A stretch of DNA of 64,000 nt, taken from contig JAOPWC010000203.1 in assembly GCA_025965895.1 (NCBI GenBank), forward strand, positions 1-64,000, given 5' to 3'. The notes beneath the pieces are model-generated. The model did not search any database, had not been told where the DNA came from, and saw only the letters and a program-made list of their open reading frames with translations. The position numbers and the translations under genes were made by a program. Shown here piece after piece: positions 29,532 to 41,355 of the stretch; within the stretch, counting starts at the first letter, position 1, and every line of letters starts with the position of its first letter. The stretch comes from Mycobacterium sp. (GTDB lineage: Bacteria; Actinomycetota; Actinomycetes; Mycobacteriales; Mycobacteriaceae).

Positions 29532-29593
29532 TTATTCACGACTGCGACGATGCCGGTAGAGGTTGTCCACCGATTGTGCACACCTTATGCACA
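29532..29593 (+). promoter_or_regulatory. DnaA-box cluster next to the dnaA 3' end
   Basis: Four boxes in the same direction: TTATTCACG (29532), TTGTCCACC (29563), TTGTGCACA (29574) and TTATGCACA (29585). The last three start exactly 11 bp apart, one helical turn, so bound DnaA monomers would face the same side of the DNA and could form a filament. The array ends 20 bp before the dnaA stop codon. Confidence 0.75.
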
Positions 29594-29613
29594 GCAAAGG
29601 GGGAGGAAGATCG

Positions 29614-31119
29614 TCAGCGCTTGGAACGCTGCCTGATCCGCGTTGTGAGTTCCTTCACGTGGTCGAAGACCTCGCGCCGGTGAGCCATCTCGTTGAGGAT
29701 TTTCTTCTGGGCGTACATCACGGTGGTGTGATCGCGGCCGAACGCCTGACCGATCTTCGGCAGCGAAAGGTCGGTGAGTTCGCGGCACAGGTACATCGCG
29801 ATCTGCCGTGATTGCGCCAGTGCACGAGTCTTGCCGGGTCCGCGCAGTTCCTCGACGGTGGTTTCGAAGTATTCGGCGGTGGCCGCCATGATCGTCGCGG
29901 TGCTGATCTGCATCGTGCCGACGTCGGAGATCAGGTCCCGTAGGACGATCTCAGCCAGCGCGCGGTCGATGGGGGTCTTGTTGAGCGAAGCGAACGCGGT
30001 GACGCGGATCAGGGCCCCCTCGAGTTCGCGGATGTTGCGTTCGATGGCGCTGGCGATGAGCTCGAGGACCTCGTCGGGAACGTCGAGGCGTTCGACTTGT
30101 GCCTTCTTGCGAAGGATCGCGATCCGGGTCTCGAGTTCGGGCGGCTGGACGTCTGTGATCAACCCCCATTCGAAACGGGTGCGGAGGCGGTCTTCGAGGG
30201 TGGCCAGCTGCTTGGGTGGCCTGTCCGACGAGATGACGATCTGCTTGTTGGCGTTGTGCAAGGTGTTGAAGGTGTGGAAGAACTCTTCCTGGATGCCTTC
30301 CTTGCCTTCGATGAATTGGATGTCGTCGACCAGCAGGACGTCGATGTCGCGGTAGCTTCGCTTGAACGCCACCTTGCGGTCGTCGCGTAGCGAGTTGATG
30401 AAGTCATTGGTGAATTCTTCGGTGGAGACGTACTTGACCCGCATGCCCGGGAAGAGCCGCTGGGTGTAGTTGCCAGCGGCGTGCAACAGGTGAGTCTTGC
30501 CGAGGCCGGACTGGCCCCAGATGAACAGGGGGTTGTAGGCGCGTGCCGGCGCCTCGGCAATCGCCAGCGCGGCGGCGTGAGCAAACCTGTTGGAGGCACC
30601 GATGACGAATGTGTCGAAGGTGTAGCGCTTGTTGAGGCTGACACCCCCGGACGGGCTCGGGCCGAGATGTTGCGGTCTGTCGATGAAGTACGACGGCCAC
30701 GATTCGTGCGCGCTGGCCAACGCCTCGCTGTCCTCGTCGACCTCGTCGACCTCGAGTTCGTAGTTCGCTGGGGAAGGGCCGGCGGGGTCATCGTCGTCAC
30801 CCTCGGGGGGTGCGATGCGCACCGCGAGCTCGACGCGGTGACCCAGCTGGCGGCTCAGCGCGTCGATGATGTGATTCCGAAGGTGGCCCCGTTCGATCTC
30901 GTTCTGGACGAAGCTGCTGGGAACCGACAGCAGGGCGAACCCTTCGGCGATCGTCAACGGCTTGACCAGCGTCAACCAGGCACGTTGTTGGGGTGTCAGG
31001 TACGGCGCCGAGTAGCCACCGTTGATGCCGGAAGGCGACCCGTCGACCTGGTCGCCGTTGAGTTCGGCGACTACGGTGCTCCAGACCTCCGCGAAGGGTG
31101 CATCGGGCTCGTCTGTCAA
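29614..31119 (-). CDS. dnaA: Chromosomal replication initiator protein DnaA
   Basis: The initiator of 501 residues. Domain I (about 1-95) includes [16 protein letters not shown]; domain II is a short acidic linker; domain III is the AAA+ ATPase with Walker [10 protein letters not shown] and Walker [10 protein letters not shown]; domain IV ends with the DnaA-box-reading helix-turn-helix, signature [16 protein letters not shown] chose the TTG start by alignment with M. tuberculosis DnaA, which also uses TTG; an in-frame ATG 14 codons upstream is less likely. Boxes upstream (31174-31205) suggest autoregulation. Confidence 0.97.
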   Translation of the reverse strand: MTDEPDAPFAEVWSTVVAELNGDQVDGSPSGINGGYSAPYLTPQQRAWLTLVKPLTIAEGFALLSVPSSFVQNEIERGHLRNHIIDALSRQLGHRVELAVRIAPPEGDDDDPAGPSPANYELEVDEVDEDSEALASAHESWPSYFIDRPQHLGPSPSGGVSLNKRYTFDTFVIGASNRFAHAAALAIAEAPARAYNPLFIWGQSGLGKTHLLHAAGNYTQRLFPGMRVKYVSTEEFTNDFINSLRDDRKVAFKRSYRDIDVLLVDDIQFIEGKEGIQEEFFHTFNTLHNANKQIVISSDRPPKQLATLEDRLRTRFEWGLITDVQPPELETRIAILRKKAQVERLDVPDEVLELIASAIERNIRELEGALIRVTAFASLNKTPIDRALAEIVLRDLISDVGTMQISTATIMAATAEYFETTVEELRGPGKTRALAQSRQIAMYLCRELTDLSLPKIGQAFGRDHTTVMYAQKKILNEMAHRREVFDHVKELTTRIRQRSKR

Positions 31120-31173
31120 CGACGAGTACCCCCTTGTCGTCGGTCTACGGTCGACGAACATGCCGATAGGCGA

Positions 31174-31205
31174 CTGTCCACATAGTTATCCACAGGTGTG
31201 GACAG
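31174..31205. promoter_or_regulatory. Three tightly packed DnaA boxes upstream of dnaA
   Basis: CTGTCCACA (plus, 31174-31182), the consensus TTATCCACA (plus, 31186-31194) and CTGTCCACA (minus, 31197-31205) lie within 32 bp, 55-86 bases upstream of the dnaA start. The position fits repression or timing control of dnaA by its own product. Confidence 0.75.
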
Positions 31206-31475
31206 GGCAGTCGTCACGGTCAGGTCGTCGCTCGCTCGGGTGGGTGATCGGTGTGTGTGAGAGCCGTGGTTTGTCGGCTGGGTCAGGCGTCGACCAGGCA
31301 CCGTCGCTTCTGTCTCGGGTGTCGTTCCGATCTGAAACGGCACTGGCAGAAGCTAACAGTTTTCGGCGCTTCGGGCCAACCGTTCCGCAACATTGCCGAC
31401 GGGTTCTGGAGAACTGCTTTTCAGGCCGTGACGGTTGTGACGGCAGTAAACGGGGGAGCGCTGGTGAGGCCAGGT

Positions 31476-31504
31476 TTGACCGCGCGAAAACTGGTCAGTA
31501 CCCT
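31476..31504 (+). promoter_or_regulatory. Candidate rpmH-rnpA operon promoter
   Basis: TTGACC (31476-31481) and TACCCT (31499-31504) are separated by 17 bp, a good sigma-A-like pair, 170 bp before the rpmH start. It would drive rpmH, rnpA, yidD and yidC, which are tightly packed. Read by eye only. Confidence 0.5.
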
Positions 31505-31673
31505 CAAACAGTCGCCCGAAAGTCGGCGATACGGCAGCGAACCGAGAGATGTCGCGGGGGTACGCGCCGGTCAGCGAGCGAGACGAAGAGCTTACCAACG
31601 GCCACAGCGTCCAATCGGATCCACGAGCGGACACTGCGCGGGCCTGCGGGTGCCAGGACGAGGAGAGACTGCC

Positions 31674-31817
31674 GTGGCCAAGGGCAAGCGGACCTTCCAG
31701 CCCAACAACCGCAGGCGGGCCCGGGTACACGGGTTCCGGCTGCGAATGCGTACCCGTGCGGGCCGCGCAATCGTGTCGAACCGGCGCCGCAAGGGCCGCC
31801 GGTCGCTGACTGCCTGA
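31674..31817 (+). CDS. rpmH: 50S ribosomal protein L34
   Basis: A 47-residue, very basic ribosomal protein with a GTG start. The family pattern [20 protein letters not shown] and [13 protein letters not shown] is complete. It begins the conserved rpmH-rnpA-yidD-yidC run and is followed 30 bp later by rnpA. Confidence 0.97.
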   Translation: MAKGKRTFQPNNRRRARVHGFRLRMRTRAGRAIVSNRRRKGRRSLTA

Positions 31818-31847
31818 CATCGGCGCGGACACGCGGGCAACCACGAC

Positions 31848-32228
31848 GTGCTCCCGGCCGAAAACCGGATGACGCGGTCGACTGAGTTCGGCGCCACGGT
31901 CAAGCACGGGGTGCGGGCCGTGGAGCCGGACATTGTCGTGCACGCACACCGGACCTCGGAAGGCCCGGAGGACTCGGAACGCAACGGGGTGGCCGGCCCG
32001 CGGATAGGTTTGGTGGTGTCGAAAGCGGTGGGATCTGCAGTGGAGAGGCACCGGGTGGCCCGGCGGCTGCGGCACGTCGCACGTTCGGTCGTGGGGGAGT
32101 TGGACCCAGGGGACAGGGTCGTCATCCGGGCGCGGCCGAGCAGCCGGCACACGCAGTCTGCGAGCCTGCGGCTGCAGCTGCGCGACGGCCTGCGGCGGGC
32201 GCGACTACTGCCGGGAGGACGCCGATGA
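31848..32228 (+). CDS. rnpA: Ribonuclease P protein component
   Basis: The protein subunit of RNase P, 126 residues with a GTG start, which assists the catalytic RNA in maturing tRNA 5' ends. The RNR-like signature [17 protein letters not shown] is clear and the start [13 protein letters not shown] is typical. A mid-protein insertion (about residues 32-50, [13 protein letters not shown]) is longer than in M. tuberculosis. The stop overlaps the yidD start by four bases. Confidence 0.95.
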   Translation: MLPAENRMTRSTEFGATVKHGVRAVEPDIVVHAHRTSEGPEDSERNGVAGPRIGLVVSKAVGSAVERHRVARRLRHVARSVVGELDPGDRVVIRARPSSRHTQSASLRLQLRDGLRRARLLPGGRR

Positions 32229-32539
32229 GCCCGGCGGTGCAACAAGCGATATCGCGGGTGCGGCGCATGCCGGTGCGGGTCGTGGTCCTGGTCATCGAGC
32301 TCTACCGCACGTACGTTTCGCCCCTGCGACTGCCGACGTGCCGGTTCACTCCGACATGCAGTCAGTACGCGGTCGAGGCACTGACCAAATACGGCATCAT
32401 TCGTGGCGGCTTGCTGACCGTTGTGCGCCTCGCGAAGTGCGGGCCGTGGCATCGGGGAGGATGGGACCCGATACCGGAGCGTCCGAATGCGGCCGTCTCG
32501 TCCGCTGTCGACGATGTCAGGAGCACGTCCTGTGTTTAA
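32225..32539 (+). CDS. yidD: Membrane protein insertion efficiency factor YidD
   Basis: A protein of 104 residues associated with the inner face of the membrane that improves YidC-dependent insertion. The hallmark [20 protein letters not shown] with its cysteines is followed by [19 protein letters not shown] and DPIPE. It overlaps rnpA by four bases and yidC by eight, so the three are translated together. Confidence 0.95.
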   Translation: MSPAVQQAISRVRRMPVRVVVLVIELYRTYVSPLRLPTCRFTPTCSQYAVEALTKYGIIRGGLLTVVRLAKCGPWHRGGWDPIPERPNAAVSSAVDDVRSTSCV

Positions 32540-33638
32540 TTGGTTCAGCCTGGACATCATCTATTACCCGGTGTCGGCGATCATGTGGCTCTGGTACAAG
32601 CTCTTTGCGTTGCTGCTGGGGCCGTCGAACTTCTTCGCCTGGGCCCTCGCCGTGATGTTCCTGGTGTTCACCCTTCGCGCGATTCTTTACAAGCCGTTTG
32701 TGCGGCAGATTCGTACCACCCGGCAGATGCAGGAATTGCAGCCGCAGATCAAGGCACTGCAGAAGAAGTACGGCAAGGATCGCCAGCGGATGGCGTTGGA
32801 AATGCAGAAACTGCAGCGCGAGCACGGGTTCAACCCGGTCCTTGGCTGCCTTCCGATGTTGGCGCAGATACCCGTGTTCATCGGGCTGTACCACGTGCTG
32901 CGCTCGTTCAACCGGACGACGGGCGGATTCGGTCAGCCGCACTTGTCGGTGGCGCAGAACCGGGCGACCGGGAACTACGTGTTCAGCCCGGCGGATGTCG
33001 GGCATTTCCTGGACGCCAATCTGTTCGGCGCACCGATTGGCGCGTACATGACCCAGCGGACTGGCCTGGACGCGTTCACCCACTTCGACCGCGCCTCGGT
33101 GATTATGGTCGGCTTGCCGCTGATGATCGCAGCGGGCATCGCGACGTACTTCAACAGCCGTGCGTCGGTCGCGCGGCAGAGCCCGGAAGCTGCCGCTAAC
33201 CCACAGACCGCGCTGATGAACAAGCTCGCGCTGTACATTTTTCCGCTCGGCGTCGTGGTCGGCGGCCCGTTCCTGCCGCTGGCGATCATCGTCTACTGGG
33301 TGTCAAACAACATCTGGACGTTCGGCCAGCAGCATTACGTGTTCAGCAAGATCGAGAAGGAAGACGAGGCCAAACGAAAGGAGGCGGTCGAGCGCCGGGC
33401 CGCCAACGCGCCTCCACCGGGGGCGAAGCCAGCGCGGGAACGCAAGGCGGCGCCGGGGTCGCCCAACGGCGCAGCGGCGTCCGTCGCCAGCGGCACCGCG
33501 AAGAGCGACGAGACTCCTCCGAATGAGGGCGGGGAGTCGGAGACGAAACCGGCGAAGCCGAATCCGGCGCCGCGGCCCAACGGTTCCATTAGCCGGACGC
33601 CGCGCCCGGGAGCGCGGCCAAAAAAGCGCAAACGGTAG
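32532..33638 (+). CDS. yidC: Membrane protein insertase YidC
   Basis: An insertase of 368 residues of the Oxa1/YidC family that places membrane proteins with or without SecYEG. It opens with a hydrophobic [18 protein letters not shown] segment; the core has [39 protein letters not shown] and the late [17 protein letters not shown]. The tail is Pro/Lys/Arg-rich and ends RPKKRKR. I took the GTG overlapping yidD; an ATG 18 bases upstream (MSGARP) is an alternative. This is the five-helix Gram-positive form without a periplasmic P1 domain. Confidence 0.95.
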   Translation: MFNWFSLDIIYYPVSAIMWLWYKLFALLLGPSNFFAWALAVMFLVFTLRAILYKPFVRQIRTTRQMQELQPQIKALQKKYGKDRQRMALEMQKLQREHGFNPVLGCLPMLAQIPVFIGLYHVLRSFNRTTGGFGQPHLSVAQNRATGNYVFSPADVGHFLDANLFGAPIGAYMTQRTGLDAFTHFDRASVIMVGLPLMIAAGIATYFNSRASVARQSPEAAANPQTALMNKLALYIFPLGVVVGGPFLPLAIIVYWVSNNIWTFGQQHYVFSKIEKEDEAKRKEAVERRAANAPPPGAKPARERKAAPGSPNGAAASVASGTAKSDETPPNEGGESETKPAKPNPAPRPNGSISRTPRPGARPKKRKR

Positions 33639-33672
33639 GCCGCACCATCGGCCGCCGAGGGAGAGGGTAGGG

Positions 33673-35958
<2,286 letters not shown>

Positions 35959-35962
<4 letters not shown>

Positions 35963-36921
35963 GCCAACCAACGCGCAGGAAGGGCGGCTTGGGCCGAGGC
36001 CTGGCGTCGCTGATTCCGACCGGTCCCGCCGACGCCGACCACGGGTTGGGCCCGCGACTGGGCGACGCGGCCGCGGACCTCGTGATCGGCGGTGCGCCAC
36101 TCACCGACGCGTCGGCAGTCGGCGCGGTCTACCGCGAGATCGATCCGGCGCTGATCGATCCCAACCCCCGCCAGCCCCGGCAGGCGTTCGACGAGGAGGC
36201 ACTGGCCGAGCTGGTTCACTCCATCCGCGAATTCGGGTTGATGCAGCCGATCGTGGTGCGCGCGGTGGACGGCCGCTACCAACTCGTGATGGGTGAGCGG
36301 CGTTGGCGGGCGGCACAGCAAGCGGACCTCGCCACGATCCCGGCGATCGTTCGGGAGACCGCCGACAACGACATGCTGCGCAACGCGCTGCTGGAAAACA
36401 TCCACCGGGTCCAGCTGAACCCATTGGAAGAAGCAGCCGCCTACCAACAGCTGCTCGACGAGTTCGCCGTCACCCACGACGAACTCGCCGCCCGCATTGG
36501 CCGGTCACGGCCGCTGATAACCAACATGATCCGGCTGCTGCGCCTGCCGATCGCGGTGCAGCGACGAGTTGCCGCCGGCGTGCTCTCCGCCGGACATGCG
36601 CGGGCACTGCTCGCCCTGGAGGGCGGACCGGAGGCGCAGGAAGAGTTGGCGGCCCGCATCGTCGCCGAGGGGCTCTCGGTCAGGGCCACCGAGGAAGCCG
36701 TCACGTTAGCCAACCGCGATGGCTCGACCCTGCCTCCCGGGCCGCGCCGCAAACCCATCCAGATGCCGGGACTCCAGGACATCGCCGAACGCCTCTCGAG
36801 CACCTTCGACACCCGCGTCATGGTCACCGTCGGTAAGCGGAAGGGCAAAATCGTCGTCGAATTCGGCTCGGTCGACGACCTCCAGCGAATTGTTGCGCTG
36901 ATGAACGGCGTCCCCGCCTGA
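35959..36921 (+). CDS. parB: Chromosome partitioning protein ParB
   Basis: A protein of 320 residues that binds parS and spreads as a CTP-dependent clamp. It opens with the ParA-contacting [13 protein letters not shown]. The CTP-binding core has [15 protein letters not shown] and the GERRWRA motif (112-118) and [10 protein letters not shown] helix-turn-helix region ([20 protein letters not shown]) reads parS, and the C-terminal dimerisation domain ends IVALMNGV. All key motifs look intact. Two target sites lie upstream in rsmG and parA. Confidence 0.96.
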
Positions 36922-37145
36922 GCGCCCCGAACAACCACTCGCAGCTTTTCCGTCACTGTGACACAAGACTTTGCGAGCCCGAGGTCGGCCGAAACCGCCT
37001 TGCGGGATGCCATGCGCCGCAGTGAGTTTCGGATCACAACCGAAGTCGTGACGGTCACTCGCACGAAACTGGCCAGTAACGGTCCGCCTCTCCTATCCTG
37101 GAGGGGCTGCTGTCCAGTTCAGCACGTGTTGGAGGCCCGGATCTA

Positions 37146-38009
37146 GTGTCGGCACGAATCGCGCCATTGCGGCTCGAGTATTTCGAGCAGCTGCCCAAGC
37201 ACGCGCGCCGCTGCGTCTTCTGGGAAGTCGACCCCCGAACCCTCGGCCGCGACGAGCACCTCGGCGACCCGGAGTTCGAAAAGGAAGCGTGGCTGTCGAT
37301 GGTGACGCTCGAGTGGGGCTCGTGTGGTCAGATCGCTGTCCCGCTACCCGCCGGCGGTGCCCAGGCTGACGACGCCACCACCGAAGCGCCCTGCATCGGG
37401 TACGCGTTGTACGCGCCGCCCGGTGCCGTGCCGCGGGCCGGCTGCTTTCCGACTGCGCCCGTCAGCCCGGACGCGGTGCTGCTGACCACGATGGGCGTGG
37501 AGCCGGGGCACGTCGAAAGCTTGCCTCGGACCCTGATCGCCCAGGCGGTGGCCGACCTCGTCCGCCGCGGCGCCCGCGCACTGGAGTCCTTCGGCCGCAC
37601 GCGGGAGGCCGAAATGGAACTCACCGACACCCGGCTGTCGCCGCCAGATGTGCGAGCAGTGGTGGAGCCGTTCGGTGACTGCTCGTTCGACACGTGCATG
37701 ATCGACGCCGGCTTCCTACTGGATGTCGGGTTTACCGTGATCGCGCCGCACCGGTATTTCCCACGGCTACGCCTCGAGCTCGACCAGGGGCTGGGCTGGA
37801 AGGCCGAGGTGGAAGCGGCGCTGGAGCGGCTGCTGCTGAGCGCCCGCCTCGAGCCGGTGGGCGCCGGCTCCTGTTCGATGCAGGGCCTCAGGGACGATGC
37901 GGGGTCTCAGGGACTGAGCCGACCGGCCTGCTCCACGGACAGCTCGTGGGCCAGCAGCTCCGCGAACGTGAAAGTGCCTGTGGGACGGTCGTTTTTACCC
38001 AGCAGATAG
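37146..38009 (+). CDS. GNAT-like acetyltransferase / conserved protein (Rv3916c-like)
   Basis: A protein of 287 residues with a GTG start. The first 240 residues resemble the mycobacterial Rv3916c family: YFEQLPKHARRCVFWEVDP, GYALYAPPGAVPRAGCFPTAP, LTTMGVEPGHVESLPRTLI and a C-terminal strand HRYFPRLRLELDQGLGWK. The order of strands suggests a GNAT fold, but no acetyl-CoA loop is obvious and the function is unknown. The last 35 residues run through the 3' end of the convergent cwlM (103-bp overlap) and are Ser-rich, unlike the family, so the ancestral stop may have been lost. Confidence 0.75.
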   Translation: MSARIAPLRLEYFEQLPKHARRCVFWEVDPRTLGRDEHLGDPEFEKEAWLSMVTLEWGSCGQIAVPLPAGGAQADDATTEAPCIGYALYAPPGAVPRAGCFPTAPVSPDAVLLTTMGVEPGHVESLPRTLIAQAVADLVRRGARALESFGRTREAEMELTDTRLSPPDVRAVVEPFGDCSFDTCMIDAGFLLDVGFTVIAPHRYFPRLRLELDQGLGWKAEVEAALERLLLSARLEPVGAGSCSMQGLRDDAGSQGLSRPACSTDSSWASSSANVKVPVGRSFLPSR

Positions 38010-39100
38010 AGTCGCTTGACTGCCGCCAGCACGCCCTCGGCGACCGAATCGCGCGTCTGGGTGGTCACCAGCATGCCGCGGTCGCGCCGGTTGCTGACGT
38101 AACCGATGTCGACCTGCACGGTGGGCATCCGAGTCAGCCGCAGCAGATCCCAGGTTCGGCCGTGGGTGCGGCAGTCCTGTAACCCGGTGCGGGCCACCAC
38201 CTCTCGCTGAATGAAATCCGCGAGGTTACGGCCGATCGTGGAGACCGAGCCGTGTGAATTGCCGAAGTAGAAGGAGGCGACACCGTTGGGCAGGGGGGTC
38301 GGTTGAGTGGCGCACCGCAGGCTGATCATCAGGTCGGCGCCAACGGAATTGGCGGTCGCGGCGCGCTCGGTGTCGGAGGGGCTGCGATTGCCGGGGCGCG
38401 ACAGAAACGTCTCCATCCCGATCGCGGTCATCCGGCCTTCGAGCCGCGTTGCCAAGTCCCACAGAATATCTGCTTCGCCGATCGGGCCCCCCGGACCATG
38501 GATGATCAGACCGTGGTCGGCGCCGCCGCGGCCGGGGTCGATGATGATGCGCTTGCCCGACAACCGGGGCCCCGACCGCCGCACCAACTCTTCCTCGCGG
38601 ATCGCGTGTGGCGAGCCGCCGGTGACGCGTGACCCGAGAAAATACAAGGAGCGCAACGTCTCCGGACCGCATATGCCGTCGGGCATGAGTCCGTACTCGC
38701 GCTGATACGACATCAGGGCATTGTGTGTGGTGAGCCCGAAATAACCGTCCACCAAGCCGGTGTAGAAGCCCAGGTCCTGCAGCCGGGCCTGCAGCGACGC
38801 GACGTCGTCGCCGTACATCGGAGCGCCGAACTGATGGTGCAGGACGCGGGCACCCAGCCGGTAGGACGCTTCTTTGAGCGCCCGGTAGGTCGCCTCGCCA
38901 ACGATGCCGTCCACCAGCAGCCCGCGGTGCTGTTGGAACGCCCGTACCGCCTCGTCGAGCCCCGCGTCGAACAACTCCGGCACCGCACGCTTACCGGTGG
39001 TCAGGTCCGAATCGGGGTCGTCGATCAACCCCAGGGACGACAACGCCGCGCGGATCTCCGTCACCGCGCTACCACGGTCTCCGCGGCGCAGACTCGACAT
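37907..39100 (-). CDS. cwlM: CwlM, amidase-like regulator of peptidoglycan precursor synthesis
   Basis: A protein of 397 residues with two N-terminal peptidoglycan-binding domains (about 5-75 and 92-155; VDGIVGEATYRAL, VDGYFGLTTHNAL) and an amidase_3 domain (about 183-360). In mycobacteria CwlM is cytoplasmic, is phosphorylated by PknB and activates MurA rather than cutting wall. Consistent with that, two expected zinc His ligands are Arg: DPGRGG (Arg191) and SLRCA (Arg262). The C-terminal PTGTFTFAELLAHE holds Thr374, the reported M. smegmatis phosphosite. It stands apart from trxA upstream by 145 bp. Confidence 0.93.
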   Translation of the reverse strand: MSSLRRGDRGSAVTEIRAALSSLGLIDDPDSDLTTGKRAVPELFDAGLDEAVRAFQQHRGLLVDGIVGEATYRALKEASYRLGARVLHHQFGAPMYGDDVASLQARLQDLGFYTGLVDGYFGLTTHNALMSYQREYGLMPDGICGPETLRSLYFLGSRVTGGSPHAIREEELVRRSGPRLSGKRIIIDPGRGGADHGLIIHGPGGPIGEADILWDLATRLEGRMTAIGMETFLSRPGNRSPSDTERAATANSVGADLMISLRCATQPTPLPNGVASFYFGNSHGSVSTIGRNLADFIQREVVARTGLQDCRTHGRTWDLLRLTRMPTVQVDIGYVSNRRDRGMLVTTQTRDSVAEGVLAAVKRLYLLGKNDRPTGTFTFAELLAHELSVEQAGRLSP

Positions 39101-39245
39101 CCCAGGGCCTCTCGGTCACGGTGATCGCACAGGTGCACCCAGCGCGGGCTCGGTGGGCACATCACCGGCGATTGCAAGACAAGCTAGCGGGTATTCTCGC
39201 AGACGCTTCTCAAAATCGGGAAAACGCCAGGCGGCCCGGCCCGGT

Positions 39246-39587
39246 CTAGAGAATGTCCTCGAGTTCCCGCAACAACGCGGCCTTGCCCTTGGCGCCGACG
39301 ATACGCTTCACGGCCTCGCCGCCCTGGAACACGATCATCGTGGGGATCGAAATCACCTGGAAGTCGCGCGCCGTCGCGGGGTTGGCATCGACATCGATCT
39401 TCGCGACAACCAGTTGGTCCGCCTTCTCGCTGGCGATTTCCTCCAGCACCGGCGCCACCATCTTGCACGGTCCGCACCACGCGGCCCAGAAGTCCACGAG
39501 GACGGGCCTGTCGCTGGCCAGCACGTCTTCGGCAAACGAATCGTCGGTGACGGCGACGGTCGCGTCGGCTTTCTCGATTCCGGTCAC
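39246..39587 (-). CDS. trxA: Thioredoxin
   Basis: A thioredoxin of 113 residues. The active site WCGPC has Cys38 and Cys41, with [18 protein letters not shown] around it and the cis-proline loop ISIPTMIVF. It reduces protein disulphides using electrons from the reductase encoded just upstream. I placed the GTG at [13 protein letters not shown] because it overlaps the trxB stop in GTGA, giving a coupled trxB-trxA unit; more upstream codons give an implausible Arg/His-rich extension. Confidence 0.94.
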   Translation of the reverse strand: MTGIEKADATVAVTDDSFAEDVLASDRPVLVDFWAAWCGPCKMVAPVLEEIASEKADQLVVAKIDVDANPATARDFQVISIPTMIVFQGGEAVKRIVGAKGKAALLRELEDIL

Positions 39588-40558
39588 AGCGGGGCTCCTA
39601 TCAGGTTGTCGGTGATGTCGGCAGCTGCGGTCTCGGCAAGCCACCGCTCGGCATCGATCGCCGCCGAGCAGCCGGTGCCGGCTGCGGTCACGGCCTGGCG
39701 ATAGGTGCGGTCGACGAGATCACCGGCGGCGAACACGCCGTCGACCGACGTGTGGGTGCTGGCGCCGCGGACCAGCACGTAGCCGTCGGAATCCATATCG
39801 AGCTGTCCGCGCACCAGATCGGACCGGGGATCGTGTCCGATCGCCACGAACACCCCGGTGACGGCGAGTGTGCTTTCCTCGCCTGTCAGGGTGTCGCGCA
39901 GCCGCAGGTGGGTGACGCCGGTCTCGCCCTCGACGGCGGTCACCACCTTGTTGACGAGGAACCGGATCTTGTCGTTCGCCCGGGCGCGGTTGAGCATGAT
40001 TTTCGACGCGCGAAACTCCTCGCGGCGGTGCACGATCGTGACGCTGCGGGCGAACCGGGTCAGGAACGTAGCCTCCTCCATCGCAGAATCGCCGCCGCCG
40101 GCCACGACGATGTCCTGGTCACGGAAGAAGAAGCCGTCGCACGTGGCGCACGAGCTGACCCCGCGGCCGAGCAACTCCGCCTCACCGGGAACACCGAGGT
40201 AGCGCGCCGCCGCGCCCATCGCGAGGATCACAGCGCGTGCCTTGAAGGTTTCGCCGCCGACGGTGGCGGTCTTGATTGATCCGGTCAGCGACACGTCCTC
40301 GACGTCCTCCATGCGCAGGTCGGCGCCGAACCGAATGGCCTGTTCGCGCATTTCGTCCATCAGTTCCGGACCGGTGATGCCATTTCGGAAGCCAGGGAAG
40401 TTCTCGACCTCGGTGGTGGTCATCAGGGCGCCGCCGAACTGGCTGCCCTCGAAGACCAGCGGGGCAAGCTGGGCGCGCGCGGCGTAGATCGCCGCCGTGT
40501 AGCCCGCCGGACCCGACCCGATGATGATCACATCGTGGACGGTGGATGCAGAACTCAT
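39584..40558 (-). CDS. trxB: Thioredoxin reductase
   Basis: A flavoprotein of 324 residues that passes electrons from NADPH to thioredoxin. FAD motif [19 protein letters not shown], redox-active CATC (Cys137, Cys140), NADPH motif [13 protein letters not shown] and the late [21 protein letters not shown] are all present. It is transcribed together with trxA. In M. tuberculosis the trxB2-trxC pair follows sigM and its anti-sigma gene, and is part of the SigM neighbourhood; here sigM is missing. Confidence 0.96.
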   Translation of the reverse strand: MSSASTVHDVIIIGSGPAGYTAAIYAARAQLAPLVFEGSQFGGALMTTTEVENFPGFRNGITGPELMDEMREQAIRFGADLRMEDVEDVSLTGSIKTATVGGETFKARAVILAMGAAARYLGVPGEAELLGRGVSSCATCDGFFFRDQDIVVAGGGDSAMEEATFLTRFARSVTIVHRREEFRASKIMLNRARANDKIRFLVNKVVTAVEGETGVTHLRLRDTLTGEESTLAVTGVFVAIGHDPRSDLVRGQLDMDSDGYVLVRGASTHTSVDGVFAAGDLVDRTYRQAVTAAGTGCSAAIDAERWLAETAAADITDNLIGAPL

Positions 40559-40638
40559 GCCAGCCTTTCTGCCACGGGGCAACCGAGCCCTGGCCTCATG
40601 TAAACACCAGGGTAAGCCGGGGTGTTCCCCGGCGGCCG

Positions 40639-41238
40639 CTACGGCCGCCGGATCCGGGTGTCGGCGATCAGCCCGGTGTCGGCGGAACTGCAGTTCGGGG
40701 GCACGACGAGCGCAGCCAGGTCCTGGGGCGTGTCCCCCGGCAGCACCAGCAGTACCGCGGTCCGGCCGCTGACCTCGACCGGCTGACCACCCAACACGGT
40801 GGCCGACGCCGGGTAGCCAAGGCCGCTCAGGCACGACGCTCGGCGCCTGTCGTCGCTGAACACGCCCAGATCGGGCCGCTGTCCGAGCAGGCCGACGATC
40901 TGCAGGGGTGACAGCGGCACCGTCGGCGACGGCGCCGAAACGGTGATTCGATCGGCCGTCGCCGCGGTCGAGCGGCCCGGGGACGGCGCGGGCGAGGCGA
41001 GGAGCATCGCGGTGCCGAGGCCGGTCGTCACCAGGGCCGCCGCCGCACCTGCCACCGCCCCTGCCTTCACGGCGGGGCGTCTGACACGGTGATCGGCCCC
41101 CGAGAATCCGGTCACCCGGTTCCCGGGCGACATCGACGGCTCGGTGGGCGGCGCCGACACGATGCAGCCAGTGACCTCCGGCGGAACATTGGGTGCCGAC
41201 GCCCCGTCGGCACCGGCGTCGTCCCGCTCGTCGCTCAC
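40639..41238 (-). CDS. Anti-sigma-M factor RsmA-like protein, lacking the sigma-binding N-terminal region
   Basis: A protein of 199 residues. The C-terminal, extracytoplasmic half (about 125-199: [22 protein letters not shown], then [21 protein letters not shown]) clearly matches the Rv3912 (RsmA) anti-SigM protein, and one membrane helix (about 59-82) precedes it. In Rv3912 about 90 residues before the helix form the sigma-holding helical domain. Here that part is a short 55-residue segment, [19 protein letters not shown], with no recognisable anti-sigma helices. With sigM also absent upstream, this is probably a functionless or repurposed remnant. The GTG has a plausible ribosome site. Confidence 0.75.
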   Translation of the reverse strand: MSDERDDAGADGASAPNVPPEVTGCIVSAPPTEPSMSPGNRVTGFSGADHRVRRPAVKAGAVAGAAAALVTTGLGTAMLLASPAPSPGRSTAATADRITVSAPSPTVPLSPLQIVGLLGQRPDLGVFSDDRRRASCLSGLGYPASATVLGGQPVEVSGRTAVLLVLPGDTPQDLAALVVPPNCSSADTGLIADTRIRRP

Positions 41239-41355
41239 GGATCCACCCTGACCGTTGCCATCCGCCGTTGTCTACCCGGGCGGCGGGCTCATTGATTTCG
41301 TGCCGCCGTTATTCGGCACGCAACGCCGCACGCGCCGCATTCCGTGCAGAGCCGG

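Larger units (their letters stand above)
29108..29613. other. Chromosomal replication origin region (oriC), dnaA-dnaN interval
   Basis: A 506-bp gene-free interval between the 3' end of dnaA and the start of dnaN, the mycobacterial position of oriC. It contains near-consensus DnaA boxes at 29427-29435, 29532-29540, 29563-29571, 29574-29582 and 29585-29593, and an AT-richer stretch at about 29370-29413 that is the likely unwinding site. Weak facing box-like halves TGTGGA/TCCACA flank that stretch at 29343-29362. The part nearer dnaN also holds the dnaN promoter region. Origin function is inferred from context and boxes. Confidence 0.92.
31120..31673. promoter_or_regulatory. 554-bp divergent intergenic region dnaA / rpmH
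   Basis: This gap holds the dnaA promoter region with its DnaA boxes at 31174-31205, and a candidate rpmH promoter at 31476-31504. The middle (about 31210-31470) shows nothing that I can name with confidence; open frames there are short and unlike any protein I know. In mycobacteria this interval is not the origin itself. Confidence 0.7.

Noticed and set aside
36922-37145. Two short symmetrical elements (GTCACTGTGAC and GTGACGGTCAC) after parB as terminator or operator.
   Set aside because: Arms are only five bases, with no U tract; too weak to annotate.
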